Below, one piece after another: positions 7,731 to 16,300 of a stretch of DNA of 64,000 nucleotides. The stretch's first letter is position 1. Every line of letters starts with the position of its first letter. The position numbers were made by a program, and so were the translations under genes. The DNA lies in the NCBI RefSeq assembly GCF_007830545.1, contig NZ_VLLF01000001.1:981626-1045625 (forward strand). Reading direction: 5' to 3'. The notes under the pieces are model-generated. The model was not told where the DNA came from. It saw only the letters and a list, made by a program, of their open reading frames with translations, and made no database searches. Origin of the DNA: Roseibium hamelinense. GTDB lineage: Bacteria; Pseudomonadota; Alphaproteobacteria; Rhizobiales; Stappiaceae.

Positions 7731-9481
7731 CGCACAAGAATATTCTTGAATTGCCAGGGATCGGTTTCGTCGAGATCTTCGGGGAAGAAGCCCGGACGGC
7801 CGTCGAGCGGGGTCCAGTCGGTGTAGTACCCTTTAACCGGCCCTAGATAGGGCTTTTGTATTTCCAGGCAGCGCGCATGGTCCATTTCATCGGTCTCAAC
7901 AATGCCCGCTTCCGGGTTTTCCAGCGCCCAGACCATGCCCGCCAGCACCGCGGATGTCACCTGGAGCCCGGTGGCGTTCTGGTAGGGCGCAAGCTTGCGG
8001 GTTTCTTCAATAGACAGCTGCGAGCCGTACCAATAAGCGTTCTTTTTGTGACCATACAGCAGGACGCCAAGCTCATCTGTGCCGTCCTGAATTTCTCTTT
8101 CGTCCAGCACATGCAGCTTGTCCTGAACCTTTCCCGCCGAGCCGAACAATTCGTGCAGAGACAGGACCGCCACATTGGCCGGGTGGTAGGCATAGTGGCA
8201 GGTTGGGCGGAATTTGAGCTTTTTGCCTTCTTCCACGGTAAAATAGTCGGCGATTGAAATAGCCTCATTGTGGGTCACGAGAAAGCCGTACTGAGCGCCC
8301 GGTGTCGGGCACCATGTGCGCACCCGCGTGCTGGCACCTGGCTGCTCCAGGTAGATCGCGGCACGGCAGCCCTTTTTGTGTTCATGGGCGTTTTTCGGTT
8401 TCCAGCGCTCGTGCGTGCCCCAGCCCAGCTCTGCCGGCTGGAAGCCCTCCGACAAGAAGCCTTCTACGGACCATGTGTTCCAGAACTCGTCCATCGGCTT
8501 CGGCGCCGTGGCGCGCTGGGTATCCCGTTCCGCGATGTGTATGCCTTTTACGCCCGCCTTCTTCATCAGCTTTGCCCAGCCTTTTTGGCTGTCCGGCGTC
8601 TTGGCCTTCAATCCAAGATCGGCCGCAATGTCCAAAAGCGCCTGCTTGACGAACCAGGACACCATGCCCGGATTGGCACCGCAGCAGGACACCGCCGTCG
8701 TGCCGCCCGGATTTTTCTTCTTTTCCTTGCGCACGGTCTCCCGCAGCGCGTAATTCGTCCGGTCGGCGGCGGACGCCTTGTCATCGAAATAAAACCCGGG
8801 CCAGGGCTCAACAACAGTGTCGATGTAAAGGACGCCGAGTTTCCGGCACAATTTCATGATGTCGAGCGAAGACGTATCGACTGACAGATTGACCACAAAG
8901 CCCTGCCCTTTGCCTTCGGTCAAAAGCGGCGTCAGGATCTCTTTATAATTGTCCGGCGTCAAAGCCGCTTTCTGAAAGGCATACCCCCGGTCCGTAACCA
9001 GTTTGGCATCCGTATCGACCGGATCTATAACGGTGAAACGCTTGGCATCGAACTCAAAGTGGCGCTCGATCAACGGCAGCGCGCCCTTGCCGATCGAGCC
9101 AAGGCCGATCATCACCAACGGACCGGTTATGGTGCCGTGCACCGGAGCTTTCCGGATATGCGGCGCGGGTTTGCGCGCGGTTTTTTTAGCCGCCGTCTTG
9201 CGGGCGGCTGTTGTTCTGGTGGCCGCCGGTTTTGCCGCCGGTTTCTTTACCGCCTTGTCCGCCGATGCGGGGTCAACAGGGACAGCTTTTGCTCGGGCCG
9301 TTTTTTTCTGCGCCGGTGCTTTTGCGGCCGAAGTTTTTGTTGCGCGAGACTTTGTTTCAGAAGACTGGGGAGTAGAGGCCTTTGCGGACCGGCCGTTTGC
9401 CGGTTTCGCAGATGCCGGTTTTTTTGCCGGTTTTTGCGGAGCTGCAGCTTTCGGCGCTTTGCCTGTGGTCTCGTCGCTCAT
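7727..9481 (-). CDS. hss: Homospermidine synthase with long basic N-terminal tail
   Basis: The core (residues about 118-584) has the Rossmann start GPLVMIGLGSIGKGALPLIE and the long conserved body of bacterial homospermidine synthase. That enzyme joins two putrescines, or putrescine and spermidine, NAD+-dependently to sym-homospermidine. The family is usually about 480 aa. Here roughly 110 extra residues precede it, almost only Lys, Ala, Pro, Thr, Ser and Arg (KKTARAKAVPV, ARKTAAKKTARKP), like a histone H1 or AlgP tail. The ATG at 9481 has GGGGGA nine bases upstream, while an ATG at 9490 would abut that element. The putrescine supplier odc lies upstream on the same strand, separated by a GNAT gene and a terminator. 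Confidence 0.93.
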   Translation of the reverse strand: MSDETTGKAPKAAAPQKPAKKPASAKPANGRSAKASTPQSSETKSRATKTSAAKAPAQKKTARAKAVPVDPASADKAVKKPAAKPAATRTTAARKTAAKKTARKPAPHIRKAPVHGTITGPLVMIGLGSIGKGALPLIERHFEFDAKRFTVIDPVDTDAKLVTDRGYAFQKAALTPDNYKEILTPLLTEGKGQGFVVNLSVDTSSLDIMKLCRKLGVLYIDTVVEPWPGFYFDDKASAADRTNYALRETVRKEKKKNPGGTTAVSCCGANPGMVSWFVKQALLDIAADLGLKAKTPDSQKGWAKLMKKAGVKGIHIAERDTQRATAPKPMDEFWNTWSVEGFLSEGFQPAELGWGTHERWKPKNAHEHKKGCRAAIYLEQPGASTRVRTWCPTPGAQYGFLVTHNEAISIADYFTVEEGKKLKFRPTCHYAYHPANVAVLSLHELFGSAGKVQDKLHVLDEREIQDGTDELGVLLYGHKKNAYWYGSQLSIEETRKLAPYQNATGLQVTSAVLAGMVWALENPEAGIVETDEMDHARCLEIQKPYLGPVKGYYTDWTPLDGRPGFFPEDLDETDPWQFKNILVR

Positions 9482-9550
9482 GAAATGCATTCCCCCAATA
9501 AAGCCGGCAGCCCGTCCGGGCCAGCCACGCGTCCTAACAAAACGCCCATA

Positions 9551-9575
9551 AAAAAGCGCACATTTTGCGCTTTTG
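9551..9575 (-). terminator. Rho-independent terminator upstream of hss
   Basis: On the minus strand AAAAGCGCA pairs with TGCGCTTTT around a five-base loop, followed by further T residues. It lies between the GNAT gene and hss, so the odc-GNAT transcript probably ends here and hss has its own promoter downstream of it. Confidence 0.7.
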
Positions 9576-9643
9576 CAACCGTTTCCTTTGGACCGGACAC
9601 ACCGTGCCCGCCCCGCGCGGCGGACTGTAGCTGGATCCGGCGG

Positions 9644-10195
9644 CTAGAGCCTCTGAATTGCAAAGACGCTCTGCGGATCCGCGCCGTGGTTTGCGGCCGG
9701 GTCGCCGAAACCGGCTGCCCGCAATTCACCGTAAAGGCCAAACAGATGCCCGGGGGCGAGTTCAACCGCCAGAAACCGGGCCCGCTCGACGGGTCCAGGC
9801 AGGCAAACATCGTCCAAAAGACCGGGCTCGAACCCAAACCGGCTGTAGTAGGCGGCATCGCCGACCAGCAGGATCGAACCATATCCGCCCAGAGCTGCCT
9901 GGTTCAAAGCATGTCGCATCAATCGGTCGCCCACCTTGTGGCCCCGCATGCACGGGTCCACGGCCAGCGGGCCAAGCAGCAAGGTTTCGTTGCCCTGCGG
10001 ATCGCTGACCGACCAAAGACGAACGGTCCCCGTCAGCCTGCCATCGGCATCCAAAGCCGAATAGGCGAAGACAGGCAAACGGCCCTCCCGCAAACGCTCA
10101 GAGGTTTTCAGGGTCCGGTCAGGTCCGAATGACAGGTCAAGCAGGGCCTCGCGGGCACCGATATGAGCCGGTGCCTCGTCAACGATTGAGATCAT
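9644..10195 (-). CDS. GNAT N-acetyltransferase, YhbS-like
   Basis: A 183-aa protein with the GNAT acetyl-CoA signature: beta strand LLGPLAVDPCMRGHKVGDRL (R/Q-x-x-G-x-G/A variant) followed by a helix, then ILLVGDAAYYSRFGFEP, characteristic of the YhbS subgroup. It lies 15 bases downstream of odc on the same strand and upstream of hss. This suggests a link to polyamine metabolism, perhaps acetylation of a polyamine or related amine. The substrate is not shown by sequence. Confidence 0.85.
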   Translation of the reverse strand: MISIVDEAPAHIGAREALLDLSFGPDRTLKTSERLREGRLPVFAYSALDADGRLTGTVRLWSVSDPQGNETLLLGPLAVDPCMRGHKVGDRLMRHALNQAALGGYGSILLVGDAAYYSRFGFEPGLLDDVCLPGPVERARFLAVELAPGHLFGLYGELRAAGFGDPAANHGADPQSVFAIQRL

Positions 10196-10210
10196 GTCTG
10201 GGACCCTGCG

Positions 10211-11341
10211 TCAGATCACGTAGGAGGCAAGCGGCGCGAAACCATTGAACCCGACGGACGAATAGGTCGTCGTGTAGGCGCCGCAGGCTTCAATCAGGAT
10301 CTTGTCGCCAATCGACAGGCTGACCGGCAGCTCATACGGGGTCTTTTCGTAAAGCACGTCAACGCTGTCACAGGTTGGTCCCGCCAGAACACAAGGCATG
10401 GTCGCATCGCCGTCTCTCGGCGTCTTGATCGGATAACGGATCGCCTCGTCCATGGTTTCGGCAAGTCCGTGGAACTTGCCGATGTCGAGATAGACCCAGC
10501 GCACCGCATCATCGTCGTGCTTCTTGGAAATCAGCACAACTTCCGCCTCGATCAGGCCCGCGTTGCCGACCATGCCGCGGCCGGGCTCAATGATGGTCGA
10601 GGGCAGTCGATTGCCGAAATGTTTGGTCAGCGCCTGAAAGATCGCAGACCCGTAGGTCGGAACTCCCGGGATGTCCTTCAGGTAGCGGGTCGGGAACCCG
10701 CCGCCCATATTGACCATCTTCAGCTCTATCCCGCGAAGCGCCATCTCTTGGAAGACCCCGGCTGCCATGGCGAGAGCGAAATCCCAGGCTTGGAGGTTGG
10801 CTTGCTGCGAGCCGACATGGAAGGAAACTCCGTGAGCGGTGAGACCGTTCCGGTGGGCGTGTTCGAGGACATCGGGGGCCATGTCCGGGTCACATCCGAA
10901 TTTGCGGGAGAGCGGCCATTCGGCGCCAACGCCGTCACACAGGACCCGGCAGAAGACTTTACTGCCAGGCGCGACCCGAACAATTTTGTCGACTTCTTCG
11001 ACGCAGTCGACGGCGAAGAGACGGACTCCGTACGCATAAGCTTTTGCAATGTCTCGCTCCTTCTTGATCGTGTTTCCATAAGAAATGCGCGATGCATCCG
11101 CACCGGTCGCCAGCACCATCTCAATTTCGCCGACTGAAGCGCAGTCGAACGACGAGCCGAGGCTTTCCAGAAGGGATAGGATTTCGGGCGCAGGGTTGGC
11201 CTTTACCGCATAATAGACCGAAGTGTCGGGCAAGGACCGGGCGAAGGCTTCGTAGTTGTCCCGGACAATATCGAGATCGACCACAACACACGGGCCATCC
11301 TCGTCGCGCCGGCGGAGAAAATCGCGGATACGTTGGCTCAT
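10211..11341 (-). CDS. odc: Ornithine (or lysine/ornithine) decarboxylase, alanine-racemase fold
   Basis: A 376-aa PLP enzyme of the eukaryotic-type (fold III) decarboxylases. YYAVKANP carries the PLP lysine, VSFHVGSQQ and NMGGGFPTRY line the cofactor site, EPGRGMV binds the phosphate, and AGPTCDSVDV holds the catalytic cysteine and aspartate. It makes putrescine, the substrate of the neighbouring homospermidine synthase. An open frame extends 52 codons upstream, but the ATG at 11341 has AAGGGGAG at good spacing and gives normal family length. The long leader upstream suggests post-transcriptional control. Specificity for ornithine alone or for lysine as well is not decided here. Confidence 0.94.
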   Translation of the reverse strand: MSQRIRDFLRRRDEDGPCVVVDLDIVRDNYEAFARSLPDTSVYYAVKANPAPEILSLLESLGSSFDCASVGEIEMVLATGADASRISYGNTIKKERDIAKAYAYGVRLFAVDCVEEVDKIVRVAPGSKVFCRVLCDGVGAEWPLSRKFGCDPDMAPDVLEHAHRNGLTAHGVSFHVGSQQANLQAWDFALAMAAGVFQEMALRGIELKMVNMGGGFPTRYLKDIPGVPTYGSAIFQALTKHFGNRLPSTIIEPGRGMVGNAGLIEAEVVLISKKHDDDAVRWVYLDIGKFHGLAETMDEAIRYPIKTPRDGDATMPCVLAGPTCDSVDVLYEKTPYELPVSLSIGDKILIEACGAYTTTYSSVGFNGFAPLASYVI

Positions 11342-11599
11342 CGGGGGGCTCCCCTTTCCAATAACTTGCTGCGGCCGCCCACTCGTTGTTTGTTTCGGGC
11401 GCTGCAGTTTCACGTCGCAGGGTGCTGGATGTGCAACCCGGCCGCCCCCGGTTTGGAGCCGGAGGGTGGACTGCATCACGCAGCGACGGTTGGGCAATGC
11501 AGCTCAAGAATGTGAGCGCAGTGCTTTCCCGCGTCGGAAATGCCTGATTGGATCGGATAGACCGAACCGCACGTCAGACAATGATGTAACAAGTGCCTC

Positions 11600-11745
11600 T
11601 TCAGTGACCCCGGAGGTTGGAAACCCCGGCAGAGACCAAAAAAGCCCTCTTACGTCGTTGCTTTAAGCCGTCCGGATCTTCTGCCCCGCCCCTTGGCGGT
11701 TGTTCATGGCAGCGGCCCCTTAAGAAGTTCAACCTGAACTCCATG
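11600..11745 (-). promoter_or_regulatory. Structured mRNA leader of odc, candidate speF motif
   Basis: The odc start codon is preceded by a long region free of a credible large gene. On the minus strand, about 260-400 bases upstream of the ATG, are several compact elements: a perfect hairpin AGTTCA-GGT-TGAACT (11726-11740), a 14-codon upstream reading frame, and a G-rich segment, AGGGC followed by a T-run near 11641-11648. Alphaproteobacterial ornithine decarboxylase genes are known to carry the conserved speF leader motif. Placement and features fit, but I could not align it to the family model. Confidence 0.5.
11663..11707 (-). CDS. Possible 14-aa leader peptide in odc mRNA
   Basis: ATG at 11707 is preceded by AAGGGG eight bases upstream and reads MNNRQGAGQKIRTA before TAA at 11663. 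A short, arginine-containing leader peptide upstream of an ornithine decarboxylase recalls the ornithine-sensing SpeFL peptide of enterobacteria, although the sequences differ. Translation is plausible from the strong ribosome-binding element but unproven. Confidence 0.35.
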   Translation of the reverse strand: MNNRQGAGQKIRTA

Positions 11746-12085
11746 GACGACCTCGGGCACGTGCGAATTTGGGCGAGCAGGTGATGCAATAATTCGCGGC
11801 CGATTGCAAGAGCCAATTTTGCAAGACACTCAGTATCTTTGCGCCACAATTCAACGCAGCTGGCTTGTACGGCCAAACGGAAAAAGCGCCCGGCGCAGGT
11901 CAGACCGGATCACCCAAATAAGCCGCCAAGAGCACAGCCACTTCTTTCAAAAAGGACACGGAACCACCACCAGAAGCTTCATTACAGGACGGTAATACAG
12001 TGATAAGATCCTGTTATTTCAGTTTATTTTGATAAACGTCCATCTTTTTGCCACGTTTTAACACGCAAAAATTGAGGGGCAAAAC
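11746..12085. other. Intergenic region, divergent promoters
   Basis: Separates the odc leader from the rightward effector-like gene. No gene is supported. The last 100 bases are AT-rich (for example TTATTTCAGTTTATTTTGATAAAC, shown here only as 11995-12040 composition) and should hold the promoter of the gene at 12086. Confidence 0.45.
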
Positions 12086-13828
12086 ATGAGCTTCAGCAGC
12101 AGCGGCAGTGTGAGTTTTCTGCTTAACTCATTCAGCAATGAGCCAAGCCAGTCTTCATTCGACGACGGAAACGATTCTGGATCAGAAGAGTTTGCCAGCA
12201 GCCTAAAGCAGGGATTCACCAGCAAAAACCCGCGAAAGCTGAGCCTGTCCACACCGCGCCAGGAGTCATTCCACCGTAAAGACAGATCAACTTCACTAGG
12301 GTCTCTGGATCCTGTGGAATTCGATGAGACCAGCAAGTCAGAGAACTCGGGTTTCACGCAAGACAAGCACCACCTGACCGCCTCCGGCACCGGCATCACC
12401 CCGCCAAAACCCAATACGCTGCAGAAGGCCGATCCATACCGAAGGCCGACCGAAGATATCCCCTACGGGTCTGCGCCAAGGGCTGACAAAAGTCAGCCTA
12501 AAAGAACAAAGCAGTTTGGAAACGAAACGCTGCCGTTGCAGTTCATCCGCCATATGCCAGGCCTGACGATCGACCGCATCTTCCAGGGCGACTTGGGAAA
12601 AGATGGCAACAGGCACATCCGGTCGGACAACGGCAAGGACGTTTACGTCAACCAGGGAAGGCTGAGCAAGGGAAGCTTTCAGGACCGCTTTTCCCTCAAG
12701 TCGGCGCAACGCCGCCGGGCGGACGGCGCCAAAGCCGTTTTTCAGGCATTGATGAACCAACTCGGAACCGCTTCAGCGGCGCGCTCGGTCCTGCAACGGG
12801 TCGCCAAGGAAAAGGGAACAACTGTCAACACCTTGATGGCAGAGGGCATAACAGTTCTTGATTTGGTGAAAATCCGCCACGCGGCCCAGAAAATCAGCAA
12901 TGCCAAACGCAAACATGAAAAGCTGGTGGATCAACAAGACAGCGCTTTCGTCAGTGGCTTTAACCACAAGGGGCACAAGCACAATGAAAACCGTATGTCC
13001 AATGCTCCGGTCGCGACCAAAAACTTCGTCAGCGCCCATCTGCGCGCGCTGAACAAACGTCATTTGATGGAAAAGGGTGCTCCGCATCCGGGCCTGGACA
13101 AAGAACGTGCAAAGCTTGAGAAAACCCTGAAATACGGCCTCGAAGCCCGGATAGGTTCCACGCAAGACGCGAAAAACGCAGCGGTTGCCGTTTTCGATGA
13201 CCTCCGCAGATCGACTTCACCGCGGCGGCTGGTTCAAAACCTGTTTCACCAAAGTGCTGCATCCAGCAAGCTGGCGGATCTTGAATACAAAGCAGCAACT
13301 GAAGCCGGGCGTGAGTGGGGATATGACGACACCCTGGAAATCCCGGCCAAGGCCTTCTCCATGGCGGAAATGTATCTTTGCCCGGCTGACAGGGACTGCT
13401 TGAGAGAGAAGTCCCTCTCGGACCAAACCTTGCGCAGCGTGCTGTTTGCAAAGGCTCTGTTCGAAGAAACCCTGGACAGCAATGACATGAATGCGCTGAA
13501 CACGCTCGGCTCCCTTTCAGCATCCTTAACCTCGGCTTTGAGCATGTTTGTTCCCCCCGGCGCGCTTGCAGAAGAGACAACGCTTATCGGCGGCGCGATC
13601 AATCAGGCGGTAAATGAGCTTTCGGGACTGGACGAAAACACTCCGAAACAGCAGCGCAAGAACGAAAAACGCAAGTGGATAGCAAAACTAAAGGAGAATC
13701 GAAATTCACCGGACAGCAAACTGCTGTTGGCAACTGCCATGCGAATTGCTGGAGTGACTGACGCGCGAAAGGTGGAGAGTGCACTGCAGGAAATCGAAAC
13801 TCACCGCAACAAGCTAAAGACATATTAG
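12086..13828 (+). CDS. Putative secreted effector, 580 aa
   Basis: I do not recognise this protein. It begins MSFSSSGSVSFLLNSFSNEP and has a Ser/Asn/Thr-rich, charged, probably disordered first 150 residues, typical of type III effectors. The remainder is mostly helical, with basic stretches (SLKSAQRRRADGAKAVFQAL; KQQRKNEKRKWIAKLKEN) and a hydrophobic Ala/Ser/Leu-rich segment around residues 470-500. There is no signal peptide. GAGGGG lies eight bases before the ATG. Two other effector-like genes in this window (26208 and 33535) also begin Met-Ser-Phe. The function is unknown and the secreted role is inferred from composition only. Confidence 0.6.
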   Translation: MSFSSSGSVSFLLNSFSNEPSQSSFDDGNDSGSEEFASSLKQGFTSKNPRKLSLSTPRQESFHRKDRSTSLGSLDPVEFDETSKSENSGFTQDKHHLTASGTGITPPKPNTLQKADPYRRPTEDIPYGSAPRADKSQPKRTKQFGNETLPLQFIRHMPGLTIDRIFQGDLGKDGNRHIRSDNGKDVYVNQGRLSKGSFQDRFSLKSAQRRRADGAKAVFQALMNQLGTASAARSVLQRVAKEKGTTVNTLMAEGITVLDLVKIRHAAQKISNAKRKHEKLVDQQDSAFVSGFNHKGHKHNENRMSNAPVATKNFVSAHLRALNKRHLMEKGAPHPGLDKERAKLEKTLKYGLEARIGSTQDAKNAAVAVFDDLRRSTSPRRLVQNLFHQSAASSKLADLEYKAATEAGREWGYDDTLEIPAKAFSMAEMYLCPADRDCLREKSLSDQTLRSVLFAKALFEETLDSNDMNALNTLGSLSASLTSALSMFVPPGALAEETTLIGGAINQAVNELSGLDENTPKQQRKNEKRKWIAKLKENRNSPDSKLLLATAMRIAGVTDARKVESALQEIETHRNKLKTY

Positions 13829-14014
13829 TTCTCAAGTGGCCGAGCTGGACCGTTTCAGCTCCGCCTCGCGGAAGACGTGCCGCTTTTGCCCCCCCCGGCG
13901 AGAGACCTGATCGCGCCAAACTGACGCACGCGCGATCCACCACACACATCTTACGTAAAGTTATTAAAGATAAAAAATGACGTTTACGCAAACATGGAAA
14001 AAATGGAGATCGAA

Positions 14015-14110
14015 ATGGCTGAATTTGCATTCCCACTACTCAATCTTTTCATTCTTGGTGCGCCAGTCGCTTTTCTATACGCTGAAAATTCACTACGCAA
14101 TAGTAAGTAA
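14015..14110 (+). CDS. Small hydrophobic peptide, 31 aa
   Basis: ATG at 14015 has GGAG six bases upstream. It encodes a single membrane-span-like peptide beginning MAEFAFPLLNLFILGAPVAF with a polar C-terminus. In-frame ATGs at 14003 and 13994 could extend it by four or seven residues. The stop is eight bases before a strong terminator, as expected of a real monocistronic transcript. The region is AT-rich. No homologue is known to me; it could be a small regulatory membrane protein or type I toxin-like peptide. Confidence 0.5.
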   Translation: MAEFAFPLLNLFILGAPVAFLYAENSLRNSK

Positions 14111-14118
14111 ACACAAAA

Positions 14119-14146
14119 ATAGGCGGGAAACCCCGCCTATTTTTTT
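14119..14146. terminator. Bidirectional rho-independent terminator
   Basis: Perfect 9-bp stem ATAGGCGGG / CCCGCCTAT with an AAAC loop, followed by six T on the plus strand and by ATTTTTG on the minus strand. It serves the small peptide gene on the plus strand and the HAD-like gene on the minus strand. Confidence 0.9.
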
Positions 14147-14147
14147 A

Positions 14148-14891
14148 TTATATTCTATTTTCTATTGATCCACCAACAGTGATTGCTGTTCCGCCAATCC
14201 CATCACCTTGCGCGACCCTGATATCATACACGCTGGTGATTGCGGCTGGTGTCAAAACTCCAACATTCAGAGCCGCTGCCGAAAAATCATCGGTCTGAGC
14301 GTTTGCGCCAGGAAAGGCGATCGTAGCGACGCTTGCCGCCGTTGCTGAGCGCAGACTCTCGGCCGTGTCTTCAACCGCAACAACTTCGTATTCGGTCAGG
14401 CCCAAGCGCTGTAGAGCCAGTTCGTAAATGTCACCGGAAGGTTTTGGGTGAGTGACCATGCTGCCGTCGCCAATGAAATCAAAATCGCGTTCATCAATCG
14501 CGGGACCGAGCGCAGATAAAAGCCGCTCGATGTTCGCTTTGCTGGTGGTGGAGACAAGACCGATCTGAACACCGCTCTTGCGCGCCCACGACATCAACTC
14601 GAGCACCCCGTCACGCGGCGCGACCTCAGCATTTTCAAGCAGCTGATGGTATATTTTCGTCTTTACCGCATGCACCGCGGCCGCGTCGACCGGTTGGCCC
14701 TTCGCTTCGGCGTAGGAGGCGACGCGCCGCAAACCACCGGATTTTTTCAAGAGCGCCCGATAGGTTTCGACGTCCCAGTGCCAATCCATGCCGCATGCGG
14801 CGAAGGCTTGATTGAAGGCTTGCCGCTGAAGTTCGGAGGTCTCGGCAAGTGTCCCGATAGAACCGAACAGCACTGCTTTTGGAAAGGCCAT
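14148..14891 (-). CDS. HAD-IA (CbbY-like) protein lacking catalytic aspartates
   Basis: A 247-aa HAD-fold protein of the phosphoglycolate phosphatase/beta-phosphoglucomutase type. It has the cap region (SELQRQAFNQAF), motif II (GLVSTTSKANI), the motif III lysine (THPKPSGDIY) and motif IV (AVEDTAES). Motif I, normally FDxDGT, reads VLFGSIGTLAET. Gly10 replaces the nucleophilic Asp and Ile12 the acid/base Asp. The codons are clear, so this is not a frame problem. A phosphoaspartate mechanism is impossible, so the protein is either a non-catalytic sensor or uses another chemistry. It lies 117 bases downstream of the SDR gene on the same strand and ends at a terminator. Confidence 0.85.
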   Translation of the reverse strand: MAFPKAVLFGSIGTLAETSELQRQAFNQAFAACGMDWHWDVETYRALLKKSGGLRRVASYAEAKGQPVDAAAVHAVKTKIYHQLLENAEVAPRDGVLELMSWARKSGVQIGLVSTTSKANIERLLSALGPAIDERDFDFIGDGSMVTHPKPSGDIYELALQRLGLTEYEVVAVEDTAESLRSATAASVATIAFPGANAQTDDFSAAALNVGVLTPAAITSVYDIRVAQGDGIGGTAITVGGSIENRI

Positions 14892-15008
14892 GTTTGCGTC
14901 CCTGACTTGTTTGATTGTGTGGGTCGTTTACGCAAGGGCGCCCAAATCCGATCTGCGGCAGGCTTGATTAATTCACGTTGCACGCCGGTTCCGCTTAACA
15001 ATCCCTTA

Positions 15009-15821
15009 TTAGCGGCGTGACCGCCGTTTGGCGCGGTCGCGGAGTTTGAGGGCCGATATGCCATGCTTGATGGCCTCCGCCAGCGCGGCGCGCGCAAGCG
15101 CGACCGGCTTTAAAGCCGCATTTGCGGCCGGGTCCAGGATCAGAGTCCGGCGGCGCCCAAGGGCCGACAGCGCATCGCTTGCGATTGTCGCTGGTGACTG
15201 GGCACCTGGTATTGTGCTCCCGCCATAGCCTGCTGCATCGGCAAATTCGGTTTTCACGGCTCCGGGGCAAACGCAAAGCACATCCACCGGCTGGCGCGCC
15301 AGTTCGGCAGCAAGCGCTTCGCTAAAGGACAGGATAAAGGCCTTGGACGCCGCGTATGCTGCAAGTTGCGGCACCGGCACAAACCCGGCGGTGCTGCCCA
15401 TGATGATGATTCCCGCCCGGCGCTTGTTAGCCTTTGCACGGGCGATCATGCCTGGCAGCAAGCTGTGGGCAAGGGACATGACTGCGCGGATATTCACATC
15501 GAGAACGGCCTGATGGTCTTGAAAATCACGGTCGAGAAACGCACCAAAGTGCCCGACACCTGCATTCAAAATCAAAAGATCGACATTCCGTGCCTCTGCC
15601 TCGGCGGTGAGTTGCTCAACCGCTGCCGGCTGACTCAGATCCGCCGGGAATGCCTCAATGCTGCGGCCCGGCAATTCCAGGTGGTCCGCGACGTCTTTGA
15701 GATCCGCTTCGTTGCGGGCGCTCAAGAGGAGGTCTGTCGTTGCCGGCAAGGCACCTGCAAAAGCCGCACCGATGCCCCGGTTGGCTCCGGTGATCAAGGC
15801 TGATTTTGGTGCGTTCTTCAT
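15009..15821 (-). CDS. Short-chain dehydrogenase/reductase
   Basis: A 270-aa classical SDR: cofactor motif TGANRGIG near the N-terminus, structural NAG in ILNAGVGHFG, catalytic Ser in GSTAGFV, and YAASKAF with the YxxxK pair. The C-terminus carries an extra basic tail (LRDRAKRRSRR). It catalyses an NAD(P)-linked oxidation or reduction of an unknown substrate. It probably shares a transcript with the downstream HAD-like gene. Confidence 0.9.
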   Translation of the reverse strand: MKNAPKSALITGANRGIGAAFAGALPATTDLLLSARNEADLKDVADHLELPGRSIEAFPADLSQPAAVEQLTAEAEARNVDLLILNAGVGHFGAFLDRDFQDHQAVLDVNIRAVMSLAHSLLPGMIARAKANKRRAGIIIMGSTAGFVPVPQLAAYAASKAFILSFSEALAAELARQPVDVLCVCPGAVKTEFADAAGYGGSTIPGAQSPATIASDALSALGRRRTLILDPAANAALKPVALARAALAEAIKHGISALKLRDRAKRRSRR

Positions 15822-15911
15822 GGCGTGTCCTTTCGAACTTGTGTCACCAGCTACCTAGGGCGGCCAATCCGGCTGGCCCATGTCCGACCGTTGAGAGAGC
15901 GAAAAATACCG

Positions 15912-16211
15912 TTAGCTGAAGACGATTGATTGCGCCCAGACCGCAGCGAGTACACCAGCACACAGCGCCGCGCTCACAGCCGCTGAAAAGACAATCGATA
16001 GACTTAGCGTAACCATGCCCTTCAAAGCAGGCTGCTGCGCGGATTTGGTCAATATTGTTTCTATGCCGCTGATCAGGGCAACAATCGGAAACAGCATGAC
16101 AAACGTTGTCAGTCCCAGACCGAAGGTTGCCGCTTCCGCGGTGAGAACGGTCAAGACACACAGAGCGCCGACATAAAGCCGCCCACCCGGTTTGAAATAT
16201 CGTTGCCACAC
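15912..16211 (-). CDS. Small membrane protein, 99 aa
   Basis: Three hydrophobic segments (LYVGALCVLTVLTAEAA; LGLTTFVMLFPIVALISGI; LSIVFSAAVSAALCAGVLAA) predict an integral membrane protein. The start is GTG at 16211 with GAGG about eight bases upstream. It is followed at a distance by the SDR gene on the same strand. No family is recognised. Confidence 0.65.
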   Translation of the reverse strand: MWQRYFKPGGRLYVGALCVLTVLTAEAATFGLGLTTFVMLFPIVALISGIETILTKSAQQPALKGMVTLSLSIVFSAAVSAALCAGVLAAVWAQSIVFS

Positions 16212-16300
16212 GACTGCTGCCTCGTCATTGATTTAGGTAGCTACGCGGCAGCGCACCTGGCGGTCCAGTCCAGCCATGCGGCAAATTGACGGGACGGATG

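Noticed and set aside
11601..11876. 91-codon minus-strand frame upstream of odc
   Set aside because: It spans the structured leader, has no good ribosome binding site and no recognisable domain; the short upstream frame at 11707 is better supported.
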